A DNA stretch of 64,000 bases, from the NCBI RefSeq assembly GCF_030272615.1, contig NC_081405.1:26800272-26864271 (forward strand), written 5' to 3'. Numbering within the stretch: the stretch's first letter is position 1; each line of letters begins with the position of its first letter. This document shows, one piece after another, positions 1 through 11,640 of the stretch. Origin of the DNA: Cryptomeria japonica. Taxonomy: Eukaryota; Streptophyta; Pinopsida; Cupressales; Cupressaceae. The translations under genes and the position numbers were made by a program. The notes below the pieces were generated by a model. It ran no database searches. It had not been told where the DNA came from and worked only from the letters and a program-made list of their open reading frames with translations.

Positions 1-580
1 ATTCTAGCAACCCCCATAAGAGCAGTATCATCAACAAATTGGAGGTGACTAACAGGAGGCAAAGCATCCGACCAATGCCAACCCTGTAAGAGCCCATGTC
101 GAACGCGAGAATAAATGAATCTGTCAAACCCCTCAGCCATAATATCAAACAAGTAAGGAGAGAGGGGATCTCCCTGTCTAAGACCTCTTGAAGCACTGAA
201 CAATTAAGAAGGCTCCCCATTGATCAAAACTGAAAAATGAGGAAGTGGAGATGCAACTCATAACCCAATCCACCCATTCAACACTAAAGCCAAAAACTAG
301 TAGGACCTTCTGAAGAAAGGTCCATTTAACTCTATCATAAGCTTTTGCCATATCAAGTTTGATAAACATGGCCTTCTCCTTGGAAGTCACCATCAAGTGA
401 ATAGCTTCGACAACAATCACAATCCCATCAAATATTTGTCTACTAGAAACAAATCTCCTTTGTTTAGCAGAGATCAAAACATAAAGGCACATCTTAACTC
501 ATTCAACAATCAACTTAGTGATAATCTTTTAGACCACATTACAAAGAGCAATAGACCGACTAAATGTCGAAATCTTAAAA
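1..580 (-). pseudogene. LINE (non-LTR) reverse transcriptase fragment
   Basis: This is part of a LINE reverse transcriptase, the enzyme that copies LINE RNA into DNA at the target site. Read on the minus strand, about 575-490 gives a decayed 'SIALCNVV-KII-KLIV' block with in-frame stops. Positions 492-178 give the conserved 'RQIFDGIVIVVEAIH' and 'IKLDMAKAYDRVKW' blocks and a 'FGFS-EWVDWVMSCISTS' block. After a frameshift near 200, positions 50-1 give 'HLQFVDDTALMGVAR', the FVDD form of the catalytic YxDD box. The order matches plant L1-type reverse transcriptase. The fragment runs off the left edge and carries stops and a frameshift, so it is dead. The family assignment is secure; the exact clade is not. 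Confidence 0.85.
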
Positions 581-1519
581 TTTATCTTTTATAAATAATT
601 TCTTAAATTCATATAAAAACAATTAAATAATCTTGTTAGAAATATTCTTAAAAATAAATTAACTAATTTTCTAAATTCTTTATTAAAAACTATTCAATAT
701 TAAAAAAAAATTCTAAAATATAATATAGAATACTATATTCTAAATCAATTTATATTAATATTATAATTTAGAACACTATATTTTCTTTACTTATAGTAAA
801 TTTTTACAGTTAAAATTATATCGTATAATTTTGATCATCCTAGTTAAAGCCATATAATTTTGTTTTACCAAAAATCCTCTATTTTTTAAGCCATTTGACT
901 TAGTTCATCTTCTTTTTATGAAAAGGAAAGTTTCCTTTTTCCAAAGAGCTCTTTTAAGTAACACGAAATGGGGAATCCCTTAAAATTCTTCAAGTCTTTT
1001 CACTTTCGAACCCTAAGCGTGCATCAAAAAAATGCTTTTACTTCTACTAAATCTAGTCAATTGGTATTATTAAAAGCTTAGGGCCATTTGAGAAATTGGA
1101 AAACCCTCTTTTGAACAACCCATTAAGGATGAGGGATGATTACATCTTTACAAATTATTCAATTCTACATTTTTGAACTGATAGTTGGGTTAGTAATAGA
1201 AAATATTTTGGGTTCATATTATGTATAAAGATTTTTTGATGTCATTATCTTGGATCACTTAGAATTTTACTTGTACATATATCATGTTAGTGTTGTCCCT
1301 TATGATCAAATTTTGAGTCAATATGTTTGTCCTCTAACCCCACCAAAAAACTTAACTCTATGAGCCTTCCTTATCGTAAGCCAAGAAAGTTGCCTTTCTT
1401 TTCTCATTATTCTTCATTTTACAAAAAGGTTTTGATTTGTTTTTCAACTTTTGAGATGATAGTACTTGTTGTAATTCTGAAGACAAACATCATGTAATAG
1501 CTACTATAGTAATATTGAT
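581..1519. other. AT-rich stretch without recognisable gene
   Basis: About 940 bases of very AT-rich sequence with short homopolymer runs. I see no coding block, terminal repeat or structured RNA. It could be eroded LINE 3' or intergenic sequence between the two LINE fragments, but nothing in it shows which. Confidence 0.4.
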
Positions 1520-3100
1520 TTAATCAATGTTGATCTCCTAACGAAATGTCTCCATCTTCCTTGTCAAGCCAATAGCTTGTTTTGAATAGTAGAAACCATA
1601 GTATCTCAAAAAAACGCTTAATTCCACCACTAAATAAAGGAGTATCTACAAATTTAGATGGAAGCTCATATATCCAACCCAATAGATTTGAGATTCTTTT
1701 TTGAATGTGTAGGGAGGAACTAAAAAAATCTTAGATAGAAGAATTTATTATCGAATTCAAAATTGAATAATATTCTTTGATAACTTTTTCTCTATTTGAC
1801 CTCATCAAAGTTGGAAAGGCCAAATAAAAGTGTCATTTGTAAATAAACCATGAGTTTTTTGTTAACAAACTCTTGAAATTAAAATACATTTCTAATTTCC
1901 AAGTGGCTTTTTTGCCAATAGAATAACCAAGAAAGGTGAAACTGGATCCCTTTGCTTCAAGATTATTGATAAGAAGCATTGGAAATATTGCACTTGAGAT
2001 GCATGAGTAATTCCACTTACACCAAATATTATAAAAATTAAATTCATTATGTAATATATGTATTAGAAAATTTCAATTGATCTTATCATATGCTTTTATT
2101 ATATCTTGCTTTGTTGCCATTGTTGAAATTTTATCCTTCTAAAAAGAATAAATAACTTAACTACCTTGTTTTGAAGATATTAATAATGAGATAATATTAC
2201 TTTATTTGTTTGTGATTGCTTTTGAATTAGCCTTTTATGTTGTGCTACAAAGAAAAATAGGATGGAAATTTGCAAATGAGTTTGGATTTTGAGACTTTGA
2301 GATCAAAACAATGAATGCTACATTCATTTCTTAAGGTTTCTAAGCTTCTTCTACTACCAACCACACTTCCCTACTAACAAGGTCCTAGTACTTTTGAAAA
2401 AAAGAAGTAGAAAAATTGGCTAGGCTAGATGCTTTGTCACTTTGTAGGGAAAACATAATGTATAATTCCATCCTATATGAATTATCTTATTACGTTCTTA
2501 TGATACTAATATTGGAATATGATTAGTGTTACGTTCTTATGATACTAATAGTGGAATATGATTAGTGAGTGGAAAGAAGAGTTGTCTAAATTTGCTTCCA
2601 ATTTTTAAAGAATCCTTCAAAAAAGGAAATTGCTACCTTTTTGTAAGTCAATTGAATCTATTGAGACATAACCATCCACACATTTTCTACATGAGACAAT
2701 GCATTTGCTTTCTTATCTTAGCGGAGGCATGAAAATATTATGTGTTTCAAGCTCCCACTTTTAACCATATTTCCCTTAATTTTTTGTCTAATATATTTCT
2801 TGTTGAAAAAACGATTTCTTGAAGCTCTTTTTTCAAATTATTTTCTTATTGAAAATTCTCCTAACCCATGCCATTTTTTCTAATGAATTCATTTAAATTA
2901 CAGTTGTTCAATTCTAAATTTCTCTTCAAATATGTTTTTGAAATGAATGTTATTCATCTCCTATTTTATTTTTTAGAAAATTTTAGTTTGGATAATTGCA
3001 ATATCCTTGAACCTTTATTTGATGAGCACCACTCCACCAAGCTTGAAGGAAAAGCAAAAAGTTTTGATCCCTAAACCACATGGCTTAAATTTTGGAATAT
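1520..3100 (-). pseudogene. Second decayed LINE, linker and reverse transcriptase region
   Basis: Translating the minus strand across its stops gives LINE blocks in the expected order. Near 2950-2870 is 'HFKNIFEEK-RIEQL', typical of the region between endonuclease and reverse transcriptase. Near 2790-2700 is 'LREIWLKVG' followed by 'YFHASAKIRKQ', matching the usual WLKEGD-NTKFFH block. Near 2270-2190 is 'FHPIFLCST-YKANSKAI', and near 2110-2070 'DIIKAYDKIN-NFL', the first catalytic-region block. After 'CISSAIFPML' the text jumps to 'FTFLGYSIGKKAT', so the middle of the domain, including the YxDD box, seems deleted. Many stops show it is old. It abuts the outer end of E1's 3' LTR at 3105, so E1 probably landed in it. 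Confidence 0.6.
2490..2567. repeat. 39-bp tandem duplication
   Basis: Two head-to-tail copies of a 39-base unit (2490-2528 and 2529-2567) differ at about one base. This is a recent local duplication inside the decayed LINE. Confidence 0.85.
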
Positions 3101-3105
3101 CATTT

Positions 3106-4556
3106 TGTATGCAGGAAAAGTGGGGCTATGAAACTCAAAATGTGAAAAATGAAACTCCAAAAGGCTTGACCACACACCCACAGGACTTCTTGGTGCAAGT
3201 TATGGAGTCATGAAGAATGACTCAATTTCCCAAGGATGGTTCCATGGTTCTCTATCTCACAAGGTCCCTCAAGCCAATGCCTTTGCTCTCAGATCACTGA
3301 GCAAAGTGGCTTAGGGATGACAAATGCAAAAACGAGGGATACTTTTGATTGATTTTAACATGAAAATGCATCCTGTCTATACATGATCCTACAAATGCAA
3401 TCAACTAGATTATAAGATGACAAGATTAGTAGTAATACTATCCTAACATGATATACTAGTTATATGATTTAAGCTAATGATAAAGGAAGTAGTCTAAAAT
3501 GTTTATTAGATTAATTCCTTTTGCAAAGAGAGACTAGATGTGTTAAAATTGAGCATAAATGAGATACTAAAGCTTGCATGGATTTTAGATAATAGATTTC
3601 TTAGATTCATGGATCCCCAAAATGGAGGAAGGAGAGCTCTATTTATAGCAAAAATAGGGCAATGGATGGTCAAGATTGAAAGAGTTAATCAAGGGTTAAG
3701 ATTGAAAGTTGTCAATCCATGTTTACAATTCTCACCAATGAAATGGTGACAATTGTCAACATAAGGCTGGTTGAGAGGAGATGTAAGAAGCATTAAATGC
3801 TTGAGAAGACCTCATGGTTACCCTAGGGGGTACGGGTTAAGGTTAATTTAAGGTTATCCATTGGATAAAGTTTTTACCCAAAGGATAAACTCTTGTGCAA
3901 AGGTTAAAGGAATAACTATGGTCAAAGCAATAAATGTTTGATGAGACCCTTAGGTTAGATGGAGGTTAAGTTAGGCAAAAAGTCTCTAACCATGCCACTA
4001 AGTGTTAGTTAACCATTAATGGTTTGAAGACTTTGGGGACAAATTTGTAAGAGTCCTTCCAAATTTGGGGGCATCTTGTTGAATGGATAAAGGCTTTAAT
4101 GCATTTTGAAGACTTTACTCCAAATTTGAGAAGTGACCTCCTCAAATTTAGGGAAAGGGGATAATTGATGTGTTAGGGTTAATTGATTAAGATTAGATGG
4201 ATTCTAGAAGAATTTAGGAATAGGGTTTAGGATGCAAGTGGGAGATGCAGGAAAATGCAAGTGGGTGAGGGAAAATAGAATTAATTAAAATAAATTGCTT
4301 TATTTCAATTTGGTTGCAAGTTGGGGATTTTAAATAAATTAGATTTATTTAATTGAGGTAAACTATTTAATTCAATATGAATTTAACTAAAAATTAGAGA
4401 GAAAGGTTTTAATTAAATAAAATGATTTATTCAATTAAATGATGTAAAAAGGGCTTAATTGAATTTAACTAAATAAATTGAATGATTTACTTAATTAAAT
4501 AGAAGAATGAACATAAAATATTCATTTAGGAATATGGTCATTTTTATACGTCTACA
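3106..4556 (-). repeat. E1 3' LTR (complete, 1451 bp)
   Basis: On the minus strand the LTR begins TGTAGACG at 4556, directly after the polypurine tract, and ends TGCATACA at 3106. The ends were set by comparison with E2's 3' LTR (51411-52856, 1446 bp): similarity stops at the same TGCATACA in both and the flanks are unrelated. A TATA box (TATAAATAGAG, 3647-3637) marks the promoter about 910 bases into the LTR. The first bases read TG and the last CA, as expected. Some small ORFs fall in it but look like chance. Confidence 0.85.
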
Positions 4557-4573
4557 TTTTGACCCTCTTTGAA
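4557..4573 (-). other. Polypurine tract of E1
   Basis: On the minus strand CAAAGAGGGTCAAAA lies directly before the LTR start TGTAGACG. This is where plus-strand DNA synthesis would be primed. E2 (51393-51410) and E3 (33911-33898) have the same CAAAGAGG core at the same place. Confidence 0.75.
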
Positions 4574-4871
4574 GTGACGTGTGTGCACATGTTAATTCAA
4601 AGAAAATGATGTGTCGTTATGGTTTGTTTGTGATCAATTTTTATGTCGTGCCCCAAATTTGATAAACGATGTTGATAATGCCCCCTCAGGAGATGAATCA
4701 AAAAAATTTAAAAATTGATTTGAGTTGAATAATTTTGAGAGCATTGTAAATTTTGGTCTATGTTGAATGCGAAAATTGATTCATCTCCCGATAATAACGT
4801 TGGGTTAGTTGGCATGAGACACCACGAGCGATTTTTGCGTTCCTCCATGTACCCCTAATTTCGATTCACCC

Positions 4872-4879
4872 TATATAAA
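4872..4879 (+). promoter_or_regulatory. Candidate TATA box of the opposite-strand PMD gene
   Basis: CTATATAAAGG lies about 80 bases before the ATG of exon 1 (4954), on the strand opposite to gag-pol. E2 has a worn CATAAAAAGG at 51083-51074 and E3 has GGCTATATCAGG at 35001 at the same position before their exon 1. This supports an internal promoter about 300 bases inside the 3' LTR. No transcript data are available. Confidence 0.5.
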
Positions 4880-5099
4880 GGAAAAAAGTGATTTCTTTTG
4901 TCTCATTTGTGCTTGTTGACTTTGGAGAAAGTGACACTTGGAGAGAAGTCAACATGCCGATTTTGTATTCTTCTCATCGATTTGAGCACGTTAGGAGGTA
5001 TCAAAGGCCTGCCGCATATGGACCACCGGTAAGTCAACCTTTTTGACCCCTGTTTGATTTTTGATTTTGTCGTTTTTGGTCATTTTTTGAATTTTCTAT

Positions 5100-5545
5100 G
5101 CGGATTTTTACGTTTTAGCACGTCGGGTCGAAAGGGTAGCGCATACGAAAAATTTTCGTAGAGCGTAGGGTTTAGCAAATAGGGTAGCATCCAAAAATTT
5201 TAGGCTAGCGCATAGTTAGGTTAGGGTAGTGCGTCGGATTAGGATAGCGCAAAGGGCAAAACGGGTAGCGCATAGAGTAAACCTAGCGCATAGGGCTTCT
5301 AGGGGCTCGCATGGGTAGGTCAAGATAGCACGTAGGTGTGACCTAGCACATAGGGTTAAGTGTGTAGCGTGTGGAGTGAGTAGATTAGCATGTAGGGTTT
5401 TTTAGAGGGTGCATTCAGAGAAAAGGGGAGCGCGTAGGGTTTTTCTAGCACATAGGGTTAATCGGGTGGCGCATAGAGAAAACAATTTAGCACATGAGAA
5501 GCAGTTGAGCGCGCAAACAAAATGTTTTAGCGCATATAAAAAAAA
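5100..5545 (+). repeat. TAGCGCAT word array in the intron of E1's PMD gene
   Basis: About 18 exact or near copies of TAGCGCAT, often followed by AGGG, are scattered over about 440 bases at irregular spacing of 15-35 bases. They are read in the sense of the PMD transcript. The core GCGC is palindromic. The array lies wholly inside the predicted intron (5029-6036). The same word fills E2's intron (50432-50845) and E2's gag leader (20760-21125). Confidence 0.85.
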
Positions 5546-5699
5546 TTATTTGCAAAGTGGGATTTGTGAATGAGAAAAGTTTGTAGGTTGATGTCAAGTC
5601 TGCTAGGATAAGTGTATTTTTGCTAGTCTTTGTGTCTGCTGTCATTGATGTGATAAGTGTGTCCAATATGAGGTTTGAGATAACTTGATTTGATTTGTG

Positions 5700-5960
5700 A
5701 TGTTTCAAGTTGATATAGATTTGATGTGATTTTGATATGATGTGGAACTTGATTTAAATTTGGTCAAAGTTTTCAAGTTTTGGATATGAATGTGTTGGAT
5801 ATGAATTGTGGAGCTTGAGTTGTGTTACAAGCTGATATGGAACTTGAGTTGCGTTACAAGTTGATATGATTTGAAACTTGAGTTGTATTACAAGTTGATA
5901 TGATTTGATGGATTGATTATGATGTGAAACTTGATTTAGATTTGTTCAAAGTTTTCAAGT
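5700..5960 (+). repeat. AACTTGAGTTG / ACAAGTTGATATG repeats in the same intron
   Basis: Five or six imperfect units of about 35-45 bases with words such as GAACTTGAGTTG and TACAAGTTGATATG follow the TAGCGC array, before the splice acceptor. The AACTTG/CAAGTT pairs could form short hairpins. E2 carries the counterpart at 32790-32924 and 50038-50240. Confidence 0.7.
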
Positions 5961-8037
5961 TTTTTGAGAGGATTTTGATTTTGATATCCATGTGTTGATG
6001 AGGAAACTGATATTGGACTTGCGTTGTGTTTGACAGGAGTGTCTTGGAGTATTATAGTCGCATGAGCGATTTTCAAGACCGTGGTCATTGATACCACGAT
6101 TGACACAGGGAGACAGAGACATTATTGATATATGTGGTCTGACCTCTTTGTTAGAGATGCCTTGGTTTATCGTAAACCGAGGTTTATTGACAACATTGGC
6201 AGAGAGGTGGCATAGCGATATGAACACCTTTCATTTGGCTACAGGCAAGATGATAGTGACGCCTGAGGATTGCTACCGGATTCTGCGGATTCGTGTAGTA
6301 GGTGCACTACTACCCTATGAGCAGACGGAGGAGGGTGGGACTGAGACATTTCGTCGGATTTTTCAGGATGACACTATTTGCGGGTATGAGATCCCCTGGC
6401 AGGAGTTTTCGGATTTGGATTACGCTCCTCTGCCATCAGTCTTAGCAGGTTTCATTGGTGGGTTTCTATGTCCTGACCGTAGGTCGAAGGGACTGTCAGT
6501 GGGATGGGGATTGGTACTGGAGGATATGGTGACTCGGGGTCATACATTTGCATGGGGGTCGGCTATGTTAGCCCATTTATACAAGGATTTGCATGAGGTA
6601 GTGTACCTGGGTTATGACAGTTTATCAGCTGGTGTGACACTGCTACAGGTATGGGCGTGGGAGCATATCCCCGCAGCTAGGCCACTGGCAGATAGAGATA
6701 GGCCTGTTGGATGCGTGTACGCATATGGGTACAGAGGGATAGTTGTCCAGCGTAAGCTGGGCAAGCTAGAGCATTGGAGGAGAGTGCTAGATGATATTGA
6801 TACGGTCGTCTGGCGACCATATACAGGTTGTGAGGTATGGGCTGAGGATGGGATGGAGATGCCCTATGTCTTCATGACCAGAAATTTGATAGGGCAGGCA
6901 CCCTTTGTGATTGAGAGGTTTCTGCATAGCCGAGTGCTGCGACAATATGGTCAACAACAAGGGATGCCACAAGGAGCATGTTTTTATGCTCGACGGAGAC
7001 AGGATATTCCGGATTAGGGACCAACGATTGCTAGCTGGGTGGCAGTGGAGGAGTTCTTTCATGCAACCGGCCAGATTTGGGATTATGCCCCTGAGATCAT
7101 GGATGCAGGGATGATTGATGAGTTTGCAGCACTCTTCGCAGTATGGGCAGTGGCTAGGATATTTGATCCAGCTGAGATGATTCCAACTTTTGATGATGAT
7201 GAGGAGGTGGAGGTTGGAGGTGGGGATGGAGGGGGTGATGATGGAGGTGGTGATGATAGAGAAGATGGCCAGGGGCAACTAGGGGAGAGGAGGAGATTGG
7301 ATTGAGGGAGACTTGATCGGGGGAGGAGAGTAGATAGAGGTGGAGATGGTGGTGCTAGAGGGATACAGGGTGAGAGAGTAGGGCGACGGGTGGTGATGGC
7401 TAGGGGGAGAGGAGGTTTAGCTATCAGAGCTAGAGAGGAGGAGTGGGTTGGCGAGGTGTTAGCGGCGGTGGGAGGGTATGATGATTTCAAATGACCAGCC
7501 CAGAGGAGGAGGTCAGATGTTTTACCTCCACCAGCACCGAGGACAGTTAGAGGGACTGGGGGTACCCCTTCACAGGTACCCTTGTAGGTGCGGATTCCGA
7601 CACATGCGGAGGATGCATAGATTAGATCGCTGCAATTGTCAGTGCAGCAGTTGTAGACACAGATACTGGCGCATCAGCCTCAGATGGCACAACTGACCAC
7701 AAAGCGGGATACTGCCTTGGAGCGGTTGGGTCTAGCCGAGGCTTGAGCAGAGGCTTTGGAGAGAGCGGCAGCAGGTGGCCCGATGAGAGATACCTTGAGA
7801 GAGTTGGCTTTGAGAGCCAATGAGGTGGAGTATTATAGGAGACATTATGAGGATGCGGTGCCCAGGGAGCGTCGAGTGCAGAGTTTTACACAGTCGAGAT
7901 CTAGTCGATCTGGAGAGACTAGGTCGAGGACAGAGAGCAGAGGCGGGACAGGGCCTCCTAGACAGGATCCACCTAGATATCTAGGTGCTGGGACATCTTC
8001 AGCAAGACTGTCTCCCTCAGGAGATAGTCATACTTGA

Positions 8038-9299
8038 GAGACGTTGTCTCCATTGTATTTTGATCATTGTATTGTACTTGGCATAGATATGACATATTTT
8101 GTATATTGATCATTTGTCGAGATATATATACGACACTATTTTCTTTGATCTTCATGTGATGTGTTATGGATGATGCTTTCTATATGCTTTAGTTTATTCT
8201 ATGATGATGCAATGCTTAGATAGATGCATCTAATTTGGTATGTGATGAATATGATGTGATAATGCATGATGTTGTTAGATGTATCTTGAAAATGAGATGT
8301 ATGATATGATATGCAACTAATTGTAAAATGATATGTAGCTAATTGATTTTGAGCATCCTCGTTCTGTATTTGTCATCCCTATATAGCCACATGTTATTTG
8401 CTTTCTTTGTATGTATCATCATTGAGCATTGATTTGTTTTGGGATATGTTGAAAATTTATACAAGCATAATGGTATAATTGAACCATAACGACATGAGAA
8501 AATTTTTCATGATTTTTGATTTTGCAAGATAGCACAAGCATCAAGGTATAATTGAACCAGGACGACCTGAGTGCGGATTGCGTATAAACAGACAAGATTA
8601 AATCATTTGTATGCGTAAAGTGGAATCATGTCTTCAGTGATATGCTGTGAATCACGTCTCGAGACAAGTATTTACATAGTATAGATGATCGCCTCACAGA
8701 CAGAAAACTAAGAAAATATTGGAGTCTCTATGACATTCTCTAGCTTTGAAGCGTTGTGGAGAAAATTTAGAGGATCCAATAATTCAAAAAGTTAAAGTGC
8801 AAAAATAGTCAAAACTTTATGCAAGATGCAACCTTTGATACTTCAGAAAATCATCCATCATATTTTGTGAATCCTGTTAAGCGATCAATGTTTTGCTCTG
8901 CGATTGTGTGAGCTTTTGTCTGCTAGATATGATGTTCTGAGTTTGCAACTAGTCTTGATGGCTTGAACGTGCTGCAAGTTTTGACGAGTATTGCCCCTAG
9001 CTAAGTGTACCTCCTAATATGGATATGTACAGTGATTACCAAACCATGGTGAGATGAGGTGAAAGGATATGCGGATAAGCTAGGATAGTGACTATGCTAA
9101 GTATGGCCTGGATGGATATTATGCTAAAAATGTCGGGCGATGGCCGATAGTGCTTTACTGTGGAGATAATGGTATGGATAAATATATAGAGGAGTTGTCC
9201 TCTCACAATAGCACTTGTTGCCAGGTTTTCACCAATTGCTTTTATTGTACCTTTTTATTTACTTTTTTAATTTTTTAACTTTTCTGTGCATTAGACTAC
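8038..9299. other. E1 spacer between PMD stop and pol stop
   Basis: Non-coding spacer between two convergent genes, homologous to 29380-30685 of E2. It contains ATGATAT-rich sequence (8160-8350), a shared block near 8460-8600 with 'AAGGTATAATTGAACCA', and near 9213-9236 the conserved word GGTGAAAACCTGGCAAC (minus strand). No ORF in it is credible. Confidence 0.6.
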
Positions 9300-10430
9300 T
9301 CAAGTGTAGTATTTCTTCAAATGGATGTTGTTAGTTGGTTCCTCGAGCACATCTCCTTTTGAAGTTGTTAGCTGATAAGCGCCTGATCCATAGGCTGATA
9401 TGATGACATAGGGACCTAACCAATTAGGTTCAAATTTCCCTTTCTTTTCCTGATCTTGCCGATTTCTAGGATTTTCTTTGAGTACTAGGTCACCAACTTA
9501 AAAAATATGGGGAATGACTTTGTGGTTGTAGCTTCTGCACATGCATTGCTGATATGCTTTGAGATGAGTGTAAGCATGCTGGCGTCTTCCATCTAATAGT
9601 TCAAGTTCTTGCAGTTAGTTAACTCGATACTCTTCATCTGGGATTAGACCTTTCAGAGAGACTCTGAGAGTGGGAATTTCTACCTCCAGGGATAAAATAG
9701 CTTCCGATCCATTTACCAATGAGTATGGTGTAGCTCTTGTAGGTGTGTGGATGCTAGTTTTGTATGCCCAAAGTGCTGGATTGAGTTGTACATGCCAATC
9801 TTTGCCTGCATCATTCACTGTTTTCTTTAGGATTTTCAATATTGTCTTGTTGGATGCTTCTGCTTGACCATTCCCCTGCAGGTAGTAAGGTGTAGAGAAA
9901 TGATGTTGTATTTTGAATTTTTCACATAGTTCTCGGACATCTTGGTTTTTGAAAGGTCGTCCATTATCGATGATGATGGAACTCGGAATACCATATCTGC
10001 AGATCAGATAGTTAAGGATAAAAGAGGCAATTTGTTTCCCAGTCACTGCGGTCATGGGGACTACTTCTATCCATTTGGTAAAGTATTATGTTGTAGTTAT
10101 AATGAACTTGTGTCCATTTGAAGATGAACGATGAATTTTGCCGACCAAGTCTAGTCCCCACTGACAAAAGGGTCAGGATGTCGTGAATGGTTGTAGTTCC
10201 TGTGTTGGTGCATGTATAAGATTGCCATGGATCTGGCATTTAGGACACTTCTTTGCAAAGTGATAAGAGCCTTTTTCCATTGTCGGCCAGTAATATCCCA
10301 TTCTCAAAAGCTTTTTAGCAAGAGTAGTCCCACCTGAATGTGTGCCATAGATACCTTCGTGAAGCTCGTGTAAAGCGGAGTCAGAGTCATTACGATCAAG
10401 GCAACGAAGAAGAGTACCATCTAGACCTCA
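9300..10430 (-). pseudogene. E1 integrase
   Basis: Integrase inserts the element's DNA into the host chromosome. On the minus strand the zinc-binding region reads 'HELHEGIYGTH' and then 'KKCPKCQIHG' (HHCC, about 10390-10230). The catalytic core follows with 'GLDLVGKI' (first Asp), 'IIIDNGRPFK' (second Asp) and 'GNGQAEASNK' (Glu retained). The C-terminal 'GKFEPNWLGPY' block and final 'NNIHLKKYYT' end at the TGA at 9302-9300. In-frame stops occur near 10425, 10170, 10070 and 9614. It lies downstream of the second RNase H and is closest to the E2 copy. Confidence 0.88.
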
Positions 10431-11640
10431 AAGGTACAAAGTATCAACAGTAAGGGTATAATAGGCAGCTTGTCGGATAAAGTTACATTTTTGGTTTCGG
10501 GATAGGTCAATGGGTAGGATGTTGTTCTTAAGATAAGCATATATCGGTCCATATAAAGGAGAATCTGAGCCAGTCAAGGCATAGATAACATGGGATTCAG
10601 AGTGGTAATAGGCTGGGGAGAACAGTTGCTCTACCAGAAACTCGTAACAATTCTGTTGCTCTAGAATTTGTAGTAATGAAGCGATAGTAGCCATTGCATC
10701 GACTGCTTTGTTGTCCAACCTTGGTATCTGTTCGAAGGTGATGTGTATAAAATATTGCTTGAAGTCATCCACCATTTACTTGTAGGGTAGCAGCTTGTCG
10801 TCCTTTGTCTGATAGTCGTTGTTGATTTGATTGACGACTAGTTGTGAGTCTCCGTAGACCTTAAAATCTGTGATTCTCCATTCTACAGCCATTTTGATGC
10901 CTATAACCAATGCCTCATATTCAGCCACATTATTGGTGCATGGAAACATAAGCCTATATGATCTTGGTATAGTGTGTCCTTCAGGAGTGATGAACAAAAT
11001 GCCAACACCTGAGCCATGTTGTGTGTAGGATCCGTCAAAGTACAAGATCCATTGTTTGGTAGAAATAGCAAGAACATCTCTGTCCATAAATTCAATCTCC
11101 ATAGTTTGTTGTCGAGGTAGTGGTGCGTCAGCCAACTAATCTGCAATTGCTTGTCCTTTGATAGCTCTTCGTTCTGTGTAGTGGATATCAAATTCACTGA
11201 GAATCATGACCCATTTAGCCAATCGACTTGTAAGAGCTACCTTGCCGAGTACATATTTGAGAGGATCAATTTTTGCAACTAGCTTAATTGTGTGTGCTAT
11301 TATATAATGCCAAAACTTTTGAGAGGCGAATACTATTGTTAGACAAGCCTTGTCAATGAATGTATAGTTTAATTCATATCCGTTCAATGTCCTGCTGATG
11401 TAGTATATAGCTCGTTCCTTGCCTTGTTGATCTTCTTGTGCTAATAGTGCCCCCAGTGATATATTTGTTGTCGAAATGTATAAAATGAGTGGCTTCCCTG
11501 CTATTGATGGTACTAGAACTGGTGGGTTCATTAGATACTGCTTGATTTGATAAAAGGATTCTGCACATTTGGCTTCCCATCGGAACGATACATTCTTATG
11601 TAGCAAATGATTAAATGGGAGACTTTTATCTGCCAGTTGA
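10431..11640 (-). pseudogene. E1 gypsy RNase H plus second (archaeal-type) RNase H
   Basis: Two RNase H domains follow one another. The first (about 11606-11136) reads 'LILYISTTNISLGALLAQ' and 'LTIVFASQKFWHYIIAH', the usual gypsy RNase H. The second (about 11060-10700) reads 'WILYFDGSYTQHGSGVGI', 'AEYEALVIGIKMA' and 'VYGDSQLVVNQI', with the D-E-D residues of an archaeal/plant-type RNase H. These domains remove the RNA template during reverse transcription. Stops between segments (near 11137 and 10776) disable the reading frame. The paired arrangement is the known Tat-clade signature. Confidence 0.88.

Larger units (their letters stand above)
4954..8037 (+). pseudogene. E1 opposite-strand plant mobile domain (PMD) gene, two exons
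   Basis: Exon 1 is 4954-5028 (25 codons, starting MPILYSSHRFE), followed by donor GTAAGT at 5029. The acceptor TGACAG ends at 6036, and exon 2 is 6037-8037 (667 codons, phase 0). Exon 2 stays in one frame throughout and is broken only by nonsense codons, for example at 6055, 7015, 7303 and near 7492. Residues encoded by about 6088-6970 match the PMD fold from end to end: 'LAERWHSDMNTFHLATGK', 'SVLAGFIGGFLCPD', 'WGSAMLAHLY', 'LLQVWAWEHIP' and 'SRVLRQYG'. A Gly/Asp-rich and then Arg-rich low-complexity tail follows, and the end 'SARLSPSG-SHT' is shared with E2. PMD proteins include the Arabidopsis silencing factors MAIN and MAIL1 and are known inside transposons. The role in this element is unknown. 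Confidence 0.85.

Noticed and set aside
5100-5545. CRISPR-like array
   Set aside because: The repeated word is only about 8 bases, spacing is irregular and the setting is a plant retrotransposon intron.
6787-7490. Minus-strand ORFs of 163 and 135 codons
   Set aside because: They lie antisense to the PMD exon; their Ser/Pro-rich text mirrors the Gly/Arg-rich coding strand.
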